A stretch of 64,000 bases of DNA from Ruegeria arenilitoris (GTDB taxonomy: Bacteria > Pseudomonadota > Alphaproteobacteria > Rhodobacterales > Rhodobacteraceae), in NCBI RefSeq assembly GCF_013030985.1, contig NZ_WPYP01000008.1:1-64000 (forward strand), in the 5' to 3' direction. Below, piece by piece: positions 32,965 through 42,526 of this stretch. The position numbers and the translations under genes were made by a program. Position 1 is the stretch's first letter. The number at the start of each line of letters is the position of its first letter. The notes under the pieces are model-generated. The model saw only the letters and a program-made list of their open reading frames with translations, ran no database searches and was not told where the DNA came from.

Positions 32965-35367
32965 ATGAAATCTCAGTATCGCGTTGTGGTCATCGGGGGC
33001 GGCGTCGTGGGCGCCTCGGTTCTGTATCACTTGGCCAAGTTCGGCTGGTCGGATGTGGTGATGCTCGAACGGCGGTGTTTGGCCTCGGGCTCGTCCTGGC
33101 ATGCGGCAGGCGGGGTGCACGCTTTGAATGCCGATCCGAACATGGCGTCTTTGCAGTCCTATACCATCGACTTGCTGAGTGAGATTGAAAAAGAGTCCGG
33201 CCAGAATATCGGCCTGCACATGACCGGCGGCCTGACGCTGGCCGGAACGCTCGAGCGCTGGGAATGGCTTCAGGCCAACTACCGTATTTTCCAATCCATC
33301 GGCATAGACGATTGCGAGCTACTGTCCCCGGAAGAGGCGCAGAGACGGTGCCCGATCATGTCCACCGAGGGCGTGCTGGGCGCGATGTGGGCCGACCGCG
33401 AAGGCTATATCGACACGACCGGTACGGTGCAGGCCTACGCCACAGCGGCCAAGAAACGTGGAGCCGAATACTATGAGGAAACCAAGGTCGAGGAACTGAT
33501 CCAGACCGCAGATGGTTGGCAGGTTGTAACCGACCGCGGCACGATCACCTGCGAACATGTGGTCAACGCGGCGGGTCTCTGGGCCAAGCAGGTGGGTCGG
33601 ATGGCGGGGATCGAACTGCCGGTTTCGCCGCTGAAACACCACTATCTGATCACCGACACCGTACCCGAGGTGGCCGAGGCCGATTTCGAGATGCCGATGA
33701 CCGTAGACCTCGAGGGCTTCACCTATATGCGGCAGGACCAGAAGGGCGTTTTGGTTGGTATCTATGAGGTCGACCATGAACATTGGGCGATGGACGGCGC
33801 GCCTTGGAATTACGGCGAGGAGCTGTTTCAGGAACAGCTCGACCGGATCGAAAACGAACTGACGCTGGGCTTTGAACGCTATCCTTCGATCCAGAATGTC
33901 GGCATCAAGACATGGGTGAACGGCGCGTTTACGTTCTCACCTGACGGCAACCCTCTGGTCGGTCCGGTGCCCGGCAAACCCGGCTATTGGTCGGCTTGCG
34001 CGGTGATGGCGGGCTTCCTGCAAGGTGGCGGCGTTGGCAAGACATTGGCCGAGTGGATGATCCATGGCGAACCCGAGGCAGACGCGTGGCCCATGGACGT
34101 GGCGCGCTATGGCGACTTTGCGCAGAACAAACGCTATATCCGAGAGACGACGGGCCAGTTTTACTCCCGTCGCTTTGTGATGACCTACCCGAATGAGCAG
34201 CTGCCGGCCGGTCGCCCGCTGAAAATGGCCCCCGCCCATGACGCAATGACCGAGGCCGGGTGCAAATGGGGTGTCAGTTGGGATCTGGAGGTGCCGCTGT
34301 ACTTCGCGCCCAAAGGGTTCGAGGAAACGCCGACGCTCAAGCGTTCGAACGCGCATGACATCGTGGCCGAGGAATGCAAGGTGATCCGCGAAGGCGCAGG
34401 TCTGCTGGATATCTCGGGCTTTTCGCGGTTCGAGGTCAGCGGCCCGAACGCCGAGGTTTGGCTGGATAAGATCATGGCCTCGAAACTGCCTGCACCGGGC
34501 CGTGCCAAGCTGGCCCCGATGCTGGGTGAAAACGGGCGGCTCAAGGGTGACCTGACCGTGCTCAACTGGGGCGACGGCAAATGGTGGATCATGGGCAGCT
34601 ATTATCTGCGCGCGTGGCATATGCGCTGGTTTGATGACCACATGATCGACGGCGTCAAAATCCGTGATCTGGGTGAGGAATATTGCGGCTTTGCCGTGGT
34701 TGGCCCGAAATCGCAAGCGGTGGTTGAGAAACTGGCCGAGCAGGATATCTCGGGCCTCAATTTCATGGGCTGTGGCGATTTTGACATCGGACTGGTGCGT
34801 GCCCGCGTCGCGCGCATGTCGGTGACTGGCGAGAAGGGGTACGAGATCAACTGCCGCTATGGCGATCATATCAAACTGCGCCGGATGTTGTTGGAAGCGG
34901 GCGCTGGCGAGGGCATCCGCGAATGTGGTTTTAACGCGATGCTCTCGACCCGATTGGAAAAGAGCTTTGGCATCTGGTCGGCGGAATTCACACAGCTTTA
35001 CACTCCGGGGATGACCGGGATGGACCGTTGGATTGACTGGGATAAGGACTTTGTCGGTAAAGAAGCTGCCCTGGCCGAACGTGACGGCAACGGCCCCGCA
35101 CAGGTTCAGGTGACGCTTGAGGTGGACGCGCTGGATGCTGATGCCAGCGGGTATGAGCCGATCTGGTCGGGCGAAGATCGGGTGGGTTTTGTGACCTCGG
35201 GCGGTTACGGCCACTATACCGGCAAGTCGTTGGCTATGGCTTTAGTCAACCGCGACAAGGCCGAACCGGGAACTGAACTGACCGTTCATGTGGTGGGCGT
35301 TGAACGGCCCGCACGGGTAATTGCGCCTTCGCCATACGATCCGCAAGGCAAGGCGATGAGGGGCTGA
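32965..35367 (+). CDS. FAD-dependent dimethylglycine/sarcosine dehydrogenase-like protein with GcvT domain
   Basis: An 800-residue cytoplasmic enzyme. The N-terminal FAD-binding domain (GGGVVGASVLYHL at about 10-22, SGSSWHAAGG with the usual flavin-linking His region, SPDGNPLVGPVPG near 330) is followed from about residue 430 by GcvT/aminomethyltransferase domains (EGAGLLDISGFSRFEV, GEKGYEINCRYGD, DRVGFVTSGGYG). Such enzymes oxidise N-methyl groups and pass the carbon to tetrahydrofolate. The ATG at 32965 follows AGGAGAGGGCAGG. It overlaps the MttB-family gene (TGATG). Exact amine unknown. Confidence 0.9.
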   Translation: MKSQYRVVVIGGGVVGASVLYHLAKFGWSDVVMLERRCLASGSSWHAAGGVHALNADPNMASLQSYTIDLLSEIEKESGQNIGLHMTGGLTLAGTLERWEWLQANYRIFQSIGIDDCELLSPEEAQRRCPIMSTEGVLGAMWADREGYIDTTGTVQAYATAAKKRGAEYYEETKVEELIQTADGWQVVTDRGTITCEHVVNAAGLWAKQVGRMAGIELPVSPLKHHYLITDTVPEVAEADFEMPMTVDLEGFTYMRQDQKGVLVGIYEVDHEHWAMDGAPWNYGEELFQEQLDRIENELTLGFERYPSIQNVGIKTWVNGAFTFSPDGNPLVGPVPGKPGYWSACAVMAGFLQGGGVGKTLAEWMIHGEPEADAWPMDVARYGDFAQNKRYIRETTGQFYSRRFVMTYPNEQLPAGRPLKMAPAHDAMTEAGCKWGVSWDLEVPLYFAPKGFEETPTLKRSNAHDIVAEECKVIREGAGLLDISGFSRFEVSGPNAEVWLDKIMASKLPAPGRAKLAPMLGENGRLKGDLTVLNWGDGKWWIMGSYYLRAWHMRWFDDHMIDGVKIRDLGEEYCGFAVVGPKSQAVVEKLAEQDISGLNFMGCGDFDIGLVRARVARMSVTGEKGYEINCRYGDHIKLRRMLLEAGAGEGIRECGFNAMLSTRLEKSFGIWSAEFTQLYTPGMTGMDRWIDWDKDFVGKEAALAERDGNGPAQVQVTLEVDALDADASGYEPIWSGEDRVGFVTSGGYGHYTGKSLAMALVNRDKAEPGTELTVHVVGVERPARVIAPSPYDPQGKAMRG

Positions 35368-36920
35368 TGGTGATCTCGCAAACCTCTGAACGCGGCAGGC
35401 GGCGGCGTGGGCGCGGGGCCGAGGCCGCGCCTCCACCCACGCGCGACGTGAACTATCGCCAGCTCAGAAATCCCTTCCCCCAGATGGAGGTGTTTCCGGC
35501 GGATCAGATCGCCGACATGCACGAAACGTCCCTGCGGACGCTTGAGGAGCTTGGGGTGAAGGTCTTGCTGCCCGAAGCCCGCCGGATTTTCGCCGCAGCA
35601 GGCGCGCGCGTCGATGAAAGCACCGAGATGGTTTTCATCGGGCGCGACATGGTCGAAGCGGCCGTTGCCTCGGCCCCGAAATCGATCGCCTGTCAGGCAG
35701 GTGCGCGTCACCGCGACTTCACGCTGGAACTCGGCAGTCTGGTGTTTCAGCCGGGGGCAGGGGCCCCGAACGCGACTGATCTGGAACGGGGGCGCCGCCC
35801 CGCAACCGGGCAGGATTATCTGGACTTTCTGAAGCTCACCCATCATTTCGACGTGTTCCAGATGATCTCACCCCAGGTCGAGCCGCAGGACGTGCCGACC
35901 CATCTGCGCCACTACTTCACCACGCAGGCGCAGATGGAGCTGACGGACAAGTTCCCGTTCTTCTACTCACGCGGGACGCCGCAGGTGATGGATTGCTTTG
36001 AAATGCTCTCCACCGCGCGGGGCCTGTCGAATGATGAGTTTCGTGGCAATGCACATTGCTACACGATCATCAACACCAACAGCCCGCGGACACTGGACAT
36101 CCCCATGGCGCAGGGGCTGATCGACTTTGCGCGCCACGGTCAGATGTCGATCATCACGCCCTTTACCCTGATGGGGGCGATGGCGCCGATCACGGTGGCC
36201 GGGGCAATCACCCTATCCCATGCCGAGGCTCTGGCGGCGCTGACTCTGACGCAGTTAACCAATCCCGGCGCTCCGGTATGCTACGGCACGTTCACCAGCA
36301 ATGTGGACATGAAATCGGGCGCGCCTGCCTTCGGGACGCCCTCGCATTTTCAGGCGTCGCTGGCGGCGGGGCAGTTGGCGCGGCATCTGGGGTTGCCCTG
36401 GCGATCCGCTGCCGGGTCGGCATCGAACATCAACGACGTGCAGGCAGCGAATGAGAACCAGTTTGGGCTATGGGGCTGTTTGATGGCCGGAGCGACCGTG
36501 ATCATCCATTCGGCCGGATGGCTCGAAGGTGGGCTGACCGTCTCCTTCGAAAAGCTGGTCTGCGACGCCGAGGTGCTGAACATGGTCGCCGAGCTTTGCG
36601 CCGGGGCGCAGGCCGGCACCGCCGAGATCGGTTTCGATACCGCCCTGCGCGAGGTGGAACCCAGTGGCCATTTCTTTGCCTCAAGCCAGACGATGGAACG
36701 GTACAATACCGAGTTCTATCAGCCGCACGTCCACGACTATGCCAATTTCGGCACCTGGACCGAGCGCGGATCGATCGATGCCAACCACCGCGCGACTGCC
36801 GTTTGGAAGGGCATCCTGAACGACTTCAAACCGTCTACTGGAGACAGTGACCGACTGGGTGCCTTGCAGGACTTCATCGCGCGTCGTACTGCCGAGGGCG
36901 GCGCACCGCCGGAGAGTTGA
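35367..36920 (+). CDS. MttB-family (trimethylamine methyltransferase-like) protein, non-pyrrolysine
   Basis: A 517-residue TIM-barrel methyltransferase of the MttB superfamily (LRNPFPQMEVFPADQIADMHETSLRTLEELGVKVL region; GAPVCYGTFTSNVDMKSGAPAFGTP; GLPWRSAAGSASN). It reads through without an in-frame TAG, so it belongs to the pyrrolysine-free branch, whose characterised members demethylate quaternary amines such as glycine betaine. A basic Arg-rich N-terminal tail is present. The partner corrinoid protein is not encoded in the window. Confidence 0.9.
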   Translation: MVISQTSERGRRRRGRGAEAAPPPTRDVNYRQLRNPFPQMEVFPADQIADMHETSLRTLEELGVKVLLPEARRIFAAAGARVDESTEMVFIGRDMVEAAVASAPKSIACQAGARHRDFTLELGSLVFQPGAGAPNATDLERGRRPATGQDYLDFLKLTHHFDVFQMISPQVEPQDVPTHLRHYFTTQAQMELTDKFPFFYSRGTPQVMDCFEMLSTARGLSNDEFRGNAHCYTIINTNSPRTLDIPMAQGLIDFARHGQMSIITPFTLMGAMAPITVAGAITLSHAEALAALTLTQLTNPGAPVCYGTFTSNVDMKSGAPAFGTPSHFQASLAAGQLARHLGLPWRSAAGSASNINDVQAANENQFGLWGCLMAGATVIIHSAGWLEGGLTVSFEKLVCDAEVLNMVAELCAGAQAGTAEIGFDTALREVEPSGHFFASSQTMERYNTEFYQPHVHDYANFGTWTERGSIDANHRATAVWKGILNDFKPSTGDSDRLGALQDFIARRTAEGGAPPES

Positions 36921-37595
36921 ATGAATACCAAACCGATCCTGCACAGGGACGACCCCGAAGCTGAACCTCTGGTCGGCAACATCAAGGTCACGCGTGACGA
37001 CTGGCTGAACGTGGCGATGGATGTGCTGATCTCGGACGGGGTGGACCAGATCAAGGTGCTGAGCCTGGCCGAAAGGATGGCGGTGTCGCGATCCTCTTTC
37101 TATTGGTACTTCAAGTCTCGGCAAGAGCTGCTGGACGCGTTGCTTTCCCGCTGGCAGGCCACGAATACCGCGGGTCTGGTTGCACAGGCCGAGGCCCCTG
37201 CCGACACAATCACGGCTGCGGTCTGCAATGTGCATCGCTGCGTGGTGAATACCGATCTGTTCGATACGGCGTTGGATTTTGCTGTCCGGGATTGGGCGCG
37301 CAAGTCGGGCAAGGTGCGGCGTGCGCTGGATCAGTCGGACGCCCGGCGGCTTGAGGCCCTGCACGCCATGTTCGCGCGCTATGGCTATTCCGAGGTCGAA
37401 GCGGAAACCCGGGCCCGCGTTCTGTACTACATGCAGATCGGATACGATCTGGCGCAACTGAACGAGCCGATAGAAACGCGGATTTCGATGGTGCCGCATT
37501 ACCTGTACGCGTTCACCGGCGTCGAACCGAAACCTGAAGAAGTTGAGGAATTCAGCGCATATTCCCTGCGCTGCTGGAAAGGAGACCTGTCATGA
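36921..37595 (+). CDS. TetR/AcrR-family transcriptional regulator
   Basis: A 224-residue regulator. After a ~25-residue N-terminal extension, the HTH occupies about residues 28-75 (LSLAERMAVSRSSFYWYFKSRQELLDALL). The helical C-terminal part should bind the inducer. It starts immediately after the MttB-family stop and overlaps the next flavoprotein gene by 4 bp, so it is embedded in the operon and probably regulates it. Confidence 0.9.
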   Translation: MNTKPILHRDDPEAEPLVGNIKVTRDDWLNVAMDVLISDGVDQIKVLSLAERMAVSRSSFYWYFKSRQELLDALLSRWQATNTAGLVAQAEAPADTITAAVCNVHRCVVNTDLFDTALDFAVRDWARKSGKVRRALDQSDARRLEALHAMFARYGYSEVEAETRARVLYYMQIGYDLAQLNEPIETRISMVPHYLYAFTGVEPKPEEVEEFSAYSLRCWKGDLS

Positions 37596-38896
37596 GCCAA
37601 CCAGACGCAATCATCATCGGTACTGGTGTGATCGGGGCCGCCATCGCGTTCGAGATGGCAAAGGCCGGATGGAAAACCCTGTCGCTGGATCGCAATTCAC
37701 AGGTGGGCCATGGCTCGACTGCGGGGTCCTGCGCGATCATTCGGATGCACTACTCGACCTTCGACGGCACCGCTTTTGCCTGGGAGGGGTATCACTATTG
37801 GCGCGACTGGGCCGAGTATCTGGGCCTGCCTGCAGATGCCAATTTGGCACAGTTTCGAGAGACGGGCACGCTAGTGATGAAAACGGACGCCAACGGGATG
37901 TTGGAAAAGCACATGAAGAACAGTGCCGATCTGGATTGCCCGTTCGAGGAATGGTCGCCCGAGAAAATCACCGAGCGCCTGCCGATCTATTCGCTGGACA
38001 GTTTTGCGCCCGCACGCCGCATGGACGATCCGGAATTTGGCCAACCGAACGGGCGCAAGATAAAAGGTGGCGTGTATTGGCCGCAGGCGGGGTATGTCAC
38101 CGACCCGGCCCTGTCGGCGCAGAACCTGATGGATGCTGCCAAACAGCATGGCGCCGAGGTCCGTACCGGGGCCGAGGTGGTTGAGATTCTGACCGAAGAC
38201 GGCCGCGTGGCCGGGGTCAAGCTGGCCTCGGGCGAGGAAATCCGTGCCAAGGTGGTGGTGAATGTGGCCGGGCCGGGTTCGGCAATCATCAACAAGATGG
38301 CGGGCGTGTTGGAGGACATGACTATCGAGACACGCCCTCTGCGGCAGGAGGTGGTGCATGTCCCCGCGCCCGAAGGGTTCGATTTCGAAAACGACGGCAC
38401 CATCGTGTCGGACAGTGACATCGCCTGCTATTGCCGCCCCGAACACGGCAACCATATTCTGGTCGGCTCAGAAGACCCGGAATGCGATACGCATCAGTGG
38501 TGCGAGGATGACGTACATTACAACCACGACTTCACCGACCAGTGGACGACGCAGGCCATGCGCTATGCCCAGCGGGTGCCCAGCCTGGGCATCCCGTCCA
38601 AGACGCGCGGGGTAGTTGATCTGTATGACGCCTCGACCGACTGGATTCCGATCTATGACAAATCCAGCCTGCCGGGGTTCTACATGGCCTGCGGCACCAG
38701 CGGGAACCAGTACAAGAATGCGCCGATTGCAGGCAAGATGATGGCGGCCCTGATCGACTATTGTGAGGGCGGGACAGATCACGATACCCAACCGCTGCAA
38801 TTCGAACTGCCCTATATCAAGCGGATGATCGACGTTGGCTTCTATTCCCGCAAGCGCCCGATCAACGAAGAAAGCAGTTTTTCGGTTCTGGGCTAA
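37592..38896 (+). CDS. FAD-dependent oxidoreductase (DAO/sarcosine-oxidase-like)
   Basis: A 434-residue flavoprotein with the dinucleotide-binding GTGVIGAAIAFEMAKAG at residues 6-22, STAGSCAIIRMHYS, and CGTSGNQYKNAPIAGKMMA near the C-terminus, typical of D-amino-acid/sarcosine oxidases. It probably oxidises an N-methyl or secondary amine as a later step of the same pathway as the genes at 32965 and 35367. Overlaps the TetR gene by 4 bp. Confidence 0.88.
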   Translation: MSQPDAIIIGTGVIGAAIAFEMAKAGWKTLSLDRNSQVGHGSTAGSCAIIRMHYSTFDGTAFAWEGYHYWRDWAEYLGLPADANLAQFRETGTLVMKTDANGMLEKHMKNSADLDCPFEEWSPEKITERLPIYSLDSFAPARRMDDPEFGQPNGRKIKGGVYWPQAGYVTDPALSAQNLMDAAKQHGAEVRTGAEVVEILTEDGRVAGVKLASGEEIRAKVVVNVAGPGSAIINKMAGVLEDMTIETRPLRQEVVHVPAPEGFDFENDGTIVSDSDIACYCRPEHGNHILVGSEDPECDTHQWCEDDVHYNHDFTDQWTTQAMRYAQRVPSLGIPSKTRGVVDLYDASTDWIPIYDKSSLPGFYMACGTSGNQYKNAPIAGKMMAALIDYCEGGTDHDTQPLQFELPYIKRMIDVGFYSRKRPINEESSFSVLG

Positions 38897-38930
38897 CCGG
38901 TCGGGAAAATCGCCGCAGGGTTAGGGTTGA

Positions 38931-39320
38931 TCAGGCGGCGAAACTCACCCAGGCCCAGACCATCGCAATATAGGTCAGGTTGTGCATGAACTGGTCCAGC
39001 CCGGCTGCCCGCCAGAACGCAGCCTGCGTCGGTGACAGTTGTTTCTTGTCCGAATAGCTGGCTTTGGCAAAGTCGATATTGAAATGCACGATCCATTCCA
39101 GAGCGGCAATGATCAGGATAAAAGACCACGGCGCTCCGAACAGCAGAAAGACAATAACTGACCCAACAACATGCACGCCGGCATGCTGCGCACGACCCCA
39201 GTGAAAATACTCACTGCGCCCGGACAACATCTTCGGCGTCTGGAGGTAATAGTCCGCAAACATATGTTTGATCTGCAATAAGCAGAGCATCAACAGTACT
39301 GCGCCTATGCTGGCAGTCAA
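38931..39320 (-). CDS. DUF3307-family integral membrane protein
   Basis: A 129-residue protein with about four hydrophobic segments and the family pattern LQIKHMFADYYLQTPKM near the N-terminus, a YFHWGRAQHAGVHVV stretch with two His, and DQFMHNLTYIAMVWA at the end. A TTG start at 39320 is proposed because GGGAGGA lies six bases upstream; other starts lack a ribosome site. Function unknown; proteins of this family occur in phage-like and chromosomal settings. It converges with the flavoprotein gene. Confidence 0.75.
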   Translation of the reverse strand: MTASIGAVLLMLCLLQIKHMFADYYLQTPKMLSGRSEYFHWGRAQHAGVHVVGSVIVFLLFGAPWSFILIIAALEWIVHFNIDFAKASYSDKKQLSPTQAAFWRAAGLDQFMHNLTYIAMVWAWVSFAA

Positions 39321-39583
39321 ATTGTTCCTCCCGATATCGTCCTGAAGCAAATCTTAGGGGCTAAACTGTTGCGGCGCAAATGAACTAGTTCACACATGGC
39401 GGATATATGATCAAACTGGAAATTATTTGCGTCACAGGTCACGATTGCTGTAAATTCGGAGTGTTTGATTTGCGGCACTTTCTTCAGGATCGGTGATCCA
39501 AAACAGGGGCAGGCTCCATAGAACGTTCGATTTTCGGGTTTATTTGGAAGTACTCCAAACGCGACCAGCTGATCCTGCTGGCC

Positions 39584-42526
39584 GTGACCTCTACGCTATT
39601 TCCGTTGTTGTACCTGACGCTGGAGCTGCCCAAGCGCATTATCAACGATGCGATCGGCGCGGCCAGCCCGGTGGTCGATGTTCTGGGATATGAACTGCCG
39701 CAGACTACGTTTCTGATCCTCTTGTGCAGTGCATTTCTGGTGGCGGTGCTGGCGCACGGCCTGATGAAGATGCGCATCAACACCATGAAAGGGGTGCTGA
39801 GCGAACGGATGCTGCGCCGGTTCCGGTATCAGCTGATCAACCGCGCCCTGCGGTTTCCGCAGCCCTATTTCGAGCGGGTCAGCCAAGGCGAGATGGTGTC
39901 GATGATCACCGCCGAAAGCGAGCCGATGGGCGGCTTGATGGGTGACGCGATCAGCCAGCCGGTGTTGCAGGCCGGTCAGATGATCACAATCCTTTCCTTT
40001 CTTTTCCTGCAAAGCGTCTGGTTCGGCCTGGCCGCCGTGGCGCTGATCCCGCTGCAGGCCTGGCTGATCCCCAAGTTGCAGCGGCAGATCAATCTGCTGA
40101 ACAAGAAACGCATTCAGGAAGTCCGCATTCTGGCCGCACAGATCGGCGAGAACGCCGCCGGGGCCTCGACCCTTCGGGGTAATGGCGGCTGGCGGTATCG
40201 CCGAGCGATGATCTCGGATCAGTTGGGGCGGCTGTTTGGTATTCGGTTCGAGATCTACCAGAAAAAGTTCTTTATGAAGTTCATCAACAACTTCATCTCA
40301 CAGCTGACACCCTTCATGTTCTATCTGGTCGGCGGCCTTCTGGTGTTGCAGGGCTCGGTCTCGCTGGGGGCGCTGGTGGCGGCGCTGGCGGCGTATAAAG
40401 ACCTGAGTTCGCCGTGGAAGGAACTGCTGACCTATTACAACCAAACGCAAGACATGTCGCTGCGGTGGGACGTGGTGATCGAACGCTTTGCTCCGCCGGG
40501 GATGCCGGACGAAAAGCTGTTCGAGGGTGAACCCGGAACCAGCCCGCGTCTGAACGGTGATATCGTGCTGGATCGGGTTTCGGTCCGGGATATGGATGGC
40601 AATCAGGTGCTGGATGATCTGAACCTCACCTTTGCGGGCGGGCAAACCATCGGCATTGCCGCCCCCAGCGAAGAAGACAGGCGCGCCGTGGCCGAGCTGC
40701 TGACGCGGGAAATCCTGCCCAGCTCGGGCCGGGTAGAGGTGGGTGGCGAAAATCTGGCGACCCTGCACCAGGGTATTGTTGCCGCGCGCATCGGCTATGC
40801 CTCGTCGCGCCCGGTCCTGTTTCAGGGCACGCTGGGCGACAACGTCATGATGCCGATGCGTCAGAAGCCGCTGACGACCCAGAGCGACGACCCCGACTTT
40901 GCTGAAACGCAGCGCGCAGGCAACAGCTCCGACCCGTACAGGGCAGACTGGCTGGACCCATCCCTGGCCGGTTTGGACAGCCCCGAGGCGTTACGCGATT
41001 GGTGGCTGCATCTGATCGACGGAATGGGATCGGGGGCCGCCTTGTTCCAGCGCGGGTCGGATCAGGTTTTCGACGCCGCCGAACACCCGGAACTGGCGCA
41101 GAAACTGGTCGAACTGCGCCCGCTGGTGCAACAAGCCGTGCAAAAGGCCGGGCTCGGGCAGCAGGCGCTGGTTTTTGACTGGTGCACGTATAATTCGGCA
41201 TTGCCGGTCGCGGAAAACCTGCTGTTCGCCACCCCGCGGGTTCCGGTGACGCAGGACCTGCTGGCCCGCCAGACCGTTTTCCTTGGCCAGCTGCGCGAGT
41301 TGGGGCTGGACAAAACTCTCGTCAGCCTGACCCAGGACGTGATTGAGATGCTGCGTCAGATCTTTGGCCTGGATGGAACCGATCACCCGTTGTTCCGCAA
41401 GCTTGGTCTGGAAGCCAAAACCTACGAGGCTGCGCTTGAGCTTGTCGAGAAAACCCGGAATGAGGGCGTGGCGGGGCTGGATGACGAAAAGCTGGCGAAT
41501 CTTCTGGCGGTGCCTTTCGTGATCTCGGCCGAGCAGATCGGGCCTGCCTTTACGGATGAGCTCAAGAACCGCATTCTGGAGCTGCGTCACAGTCACTCGG
41601 AAAAACTGTTGGAGCGGCTGCAGGATGTCTTTTTACCGCTGCATCGAGACGCCTTTGCGCCGGGTCTGACGGTCATGGAAAACGCGCTGTTCGGCAAGGT
41701 CAGCGAAATCGGTGGCGGTCGCTCGGACGAGGCACGCAAGTTGATTGTCGATGTCTTGGATGAAAACGGCGCGCGCCCGCTGGTGGTCGAGTTGATCTAT
41801 GACGTCCCGGTCGCGATTGGCGGTCAGAACCTGCCGGCCGTTTTTGCCGAACCGCTGGCCTTTACCCGCGCGACGATCAAGAAGCCGGACATCCTGATTC
41901 TGGAAAATGCGCTGGCCAGCTATGACATGGCAACTCAGGTCGCGGTCTACAAAAACCTGCGCGAACTGCTGCCGGATGCGACCGTGATCTATCTGAACGA
42001 CCATTTTGAAAACCCGGACAAATTCGACAATTTTGTCGAAATCAGGCAGGGTCGGGTGGTGTCGGACGAAGGAGATGTCACGGTGGAAGAGGACAGTGCC
42101 GCCTCGGCCGATCTGGCGCGCAAGCTGCGCGCGTTGGAGCAGACACCGCTGTTTTCCGGTCTCGACCGCAGACAGCTGCGCCTGCTGGCTTTTGGTGCAC
42201 GCTGGTACGATGCCCAGCCGGGCGAGGTCGTGTTCCTGAAAGACGACCAGCCCACCGACGGCGCCTATGTGGTGCTGGAGGGCGAGGCCGGGCTGTATCT
42301 GCCGCAGATGGAAGGCCCGGATCAGTTGATCACAAAGGTCGGACCGGGGGCTTTGGTTGGGGAATTGGGGCTGATCCGCAAGGAACCTCGTGCGCTCAGC
42401 ATGATCGCCGAGACCGAGCTGTCCTGTTTGCGGATCGGTGAGGAAGAATTCCTGGCCGTGGTCGAAAACGACGCCGCAACCGCGTTCAAGCTGTTGCAGG
42501 TCATTGCGGGTTACGTCTCGAACTAA
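39584..42526 (+). CDS. ABC half-transporter-like protein with degenerate ATPase and C-terminal cyclic-nucleotide-binding domain (980 aa)
   Basis: Residues ~1-290 form an ABC transmembrane domain. The following ATPase-like domain (from ~325) lacks Walker A: where GxxGxGKST is expected it reads IAAPSEEDRR (358-367). Walker B is ILILEN (770-775), without the catalytic Glu, and the signature position reads IGGQNLPAV. An insert of about 270 residues splits the domain. A cyclic-nucleotide-binding domain follows (about 850-980, with VGELGLIRKEPRALS). The formal start is GTG 39584, but coding-like sequence continues upstream in frame to about 39518, where ATA replaces the expected ATG; the first membrane helix would otherwise be cut. 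Confidence 0.85.
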   Translation: MTSTLFPLLYLTLELPKRIINDAIGAASPVVDVLGYELPQTTFLILLCSAFLVAVLAHGLMKMRINTMKGVLSERMLRRFRYQLINRALRFPQPYFERVSQGEMVSMITAESEPMGGLMGDAISQPVLQAGQMITILSFLFLQSVWFGLAAVALIPLQAWLIPKLQRQINLLNKKRIQEVRILAAQIGENAAGASTLRGNGGWRYRRAMISDQLGRLFGIRFEIYQKKFFMKFINNFISQLTPFMFYLVGGLLVLQGSVSLGALVAALAAYKDLSSPWKELLTYYNQTQDMSLRWDVVIERFAPPGMPDEKLFEGEPGTSPRLNGDIVLDRVSVRDMDGNQVLDDLNLTFAGGQTIGIAAPSEEDRRAVAELLTREILPSSGRVEVGGENLATLHQGIVAARIGYASSRPVLFQGTLGDNVMMPMRQKPLTTQSDDPDFAETQRAGNSSDPYRADWLDPSLAGLDSPEALRDWWLHLIDGMGSGAALFQRGSDQVFDAAEHPELAQKLVELRPLVQQAVQKAGLGQQALVFDWCTYNSALPVAENLLFATPRVPVTQDLLARQTVFLGQLRELGLDKTLVSLTQDVIEMLRQIFGLDGTDHPLFRKLGLEAKTYEAALELVEKTRNEGVAGLDDEKLANLLAVPFVISAEQIGPAFTDELKNRILELRHSHSEKLLERLQDVFLPLHRDAFAPGLTVMENALFGKVSEIGGGRSDEARKLIVDVLDENGARPLVVELIYDVPVAIGGQNLPAVFAEPLAFTRATIKKPDILILENALASYDMATQVAVYKNLRELLPDATVIYLNDHFENPDKFDNFVEIRQGRVVSDEGDVTVEEDSAASADLARKLRALEQTPLFSGLDRRQLRLLAFGARWYDAQPGEVVFLKDDQPTDGAYVVLEGEAGLYLPQMEGPDQLITKVGPGALVGELGLIRKEPRALSMIAETELSCLRIGEEEFLAVVENDAATAFKLLQVIAGYVSN

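Noticed and set aside
35367..36920. Pyrrolysine codon in the MttB-family gene
   Set aside because: The reading frame is continuous with no internal TAG, so this is the pyrrolysine-free branch.
39493..39693. Alternative GTG-started frame over the start of the ABC-like gene
   Set aside because: The translated sequence lacks hydrophobic helices, while the other frame continues a membrane domain.
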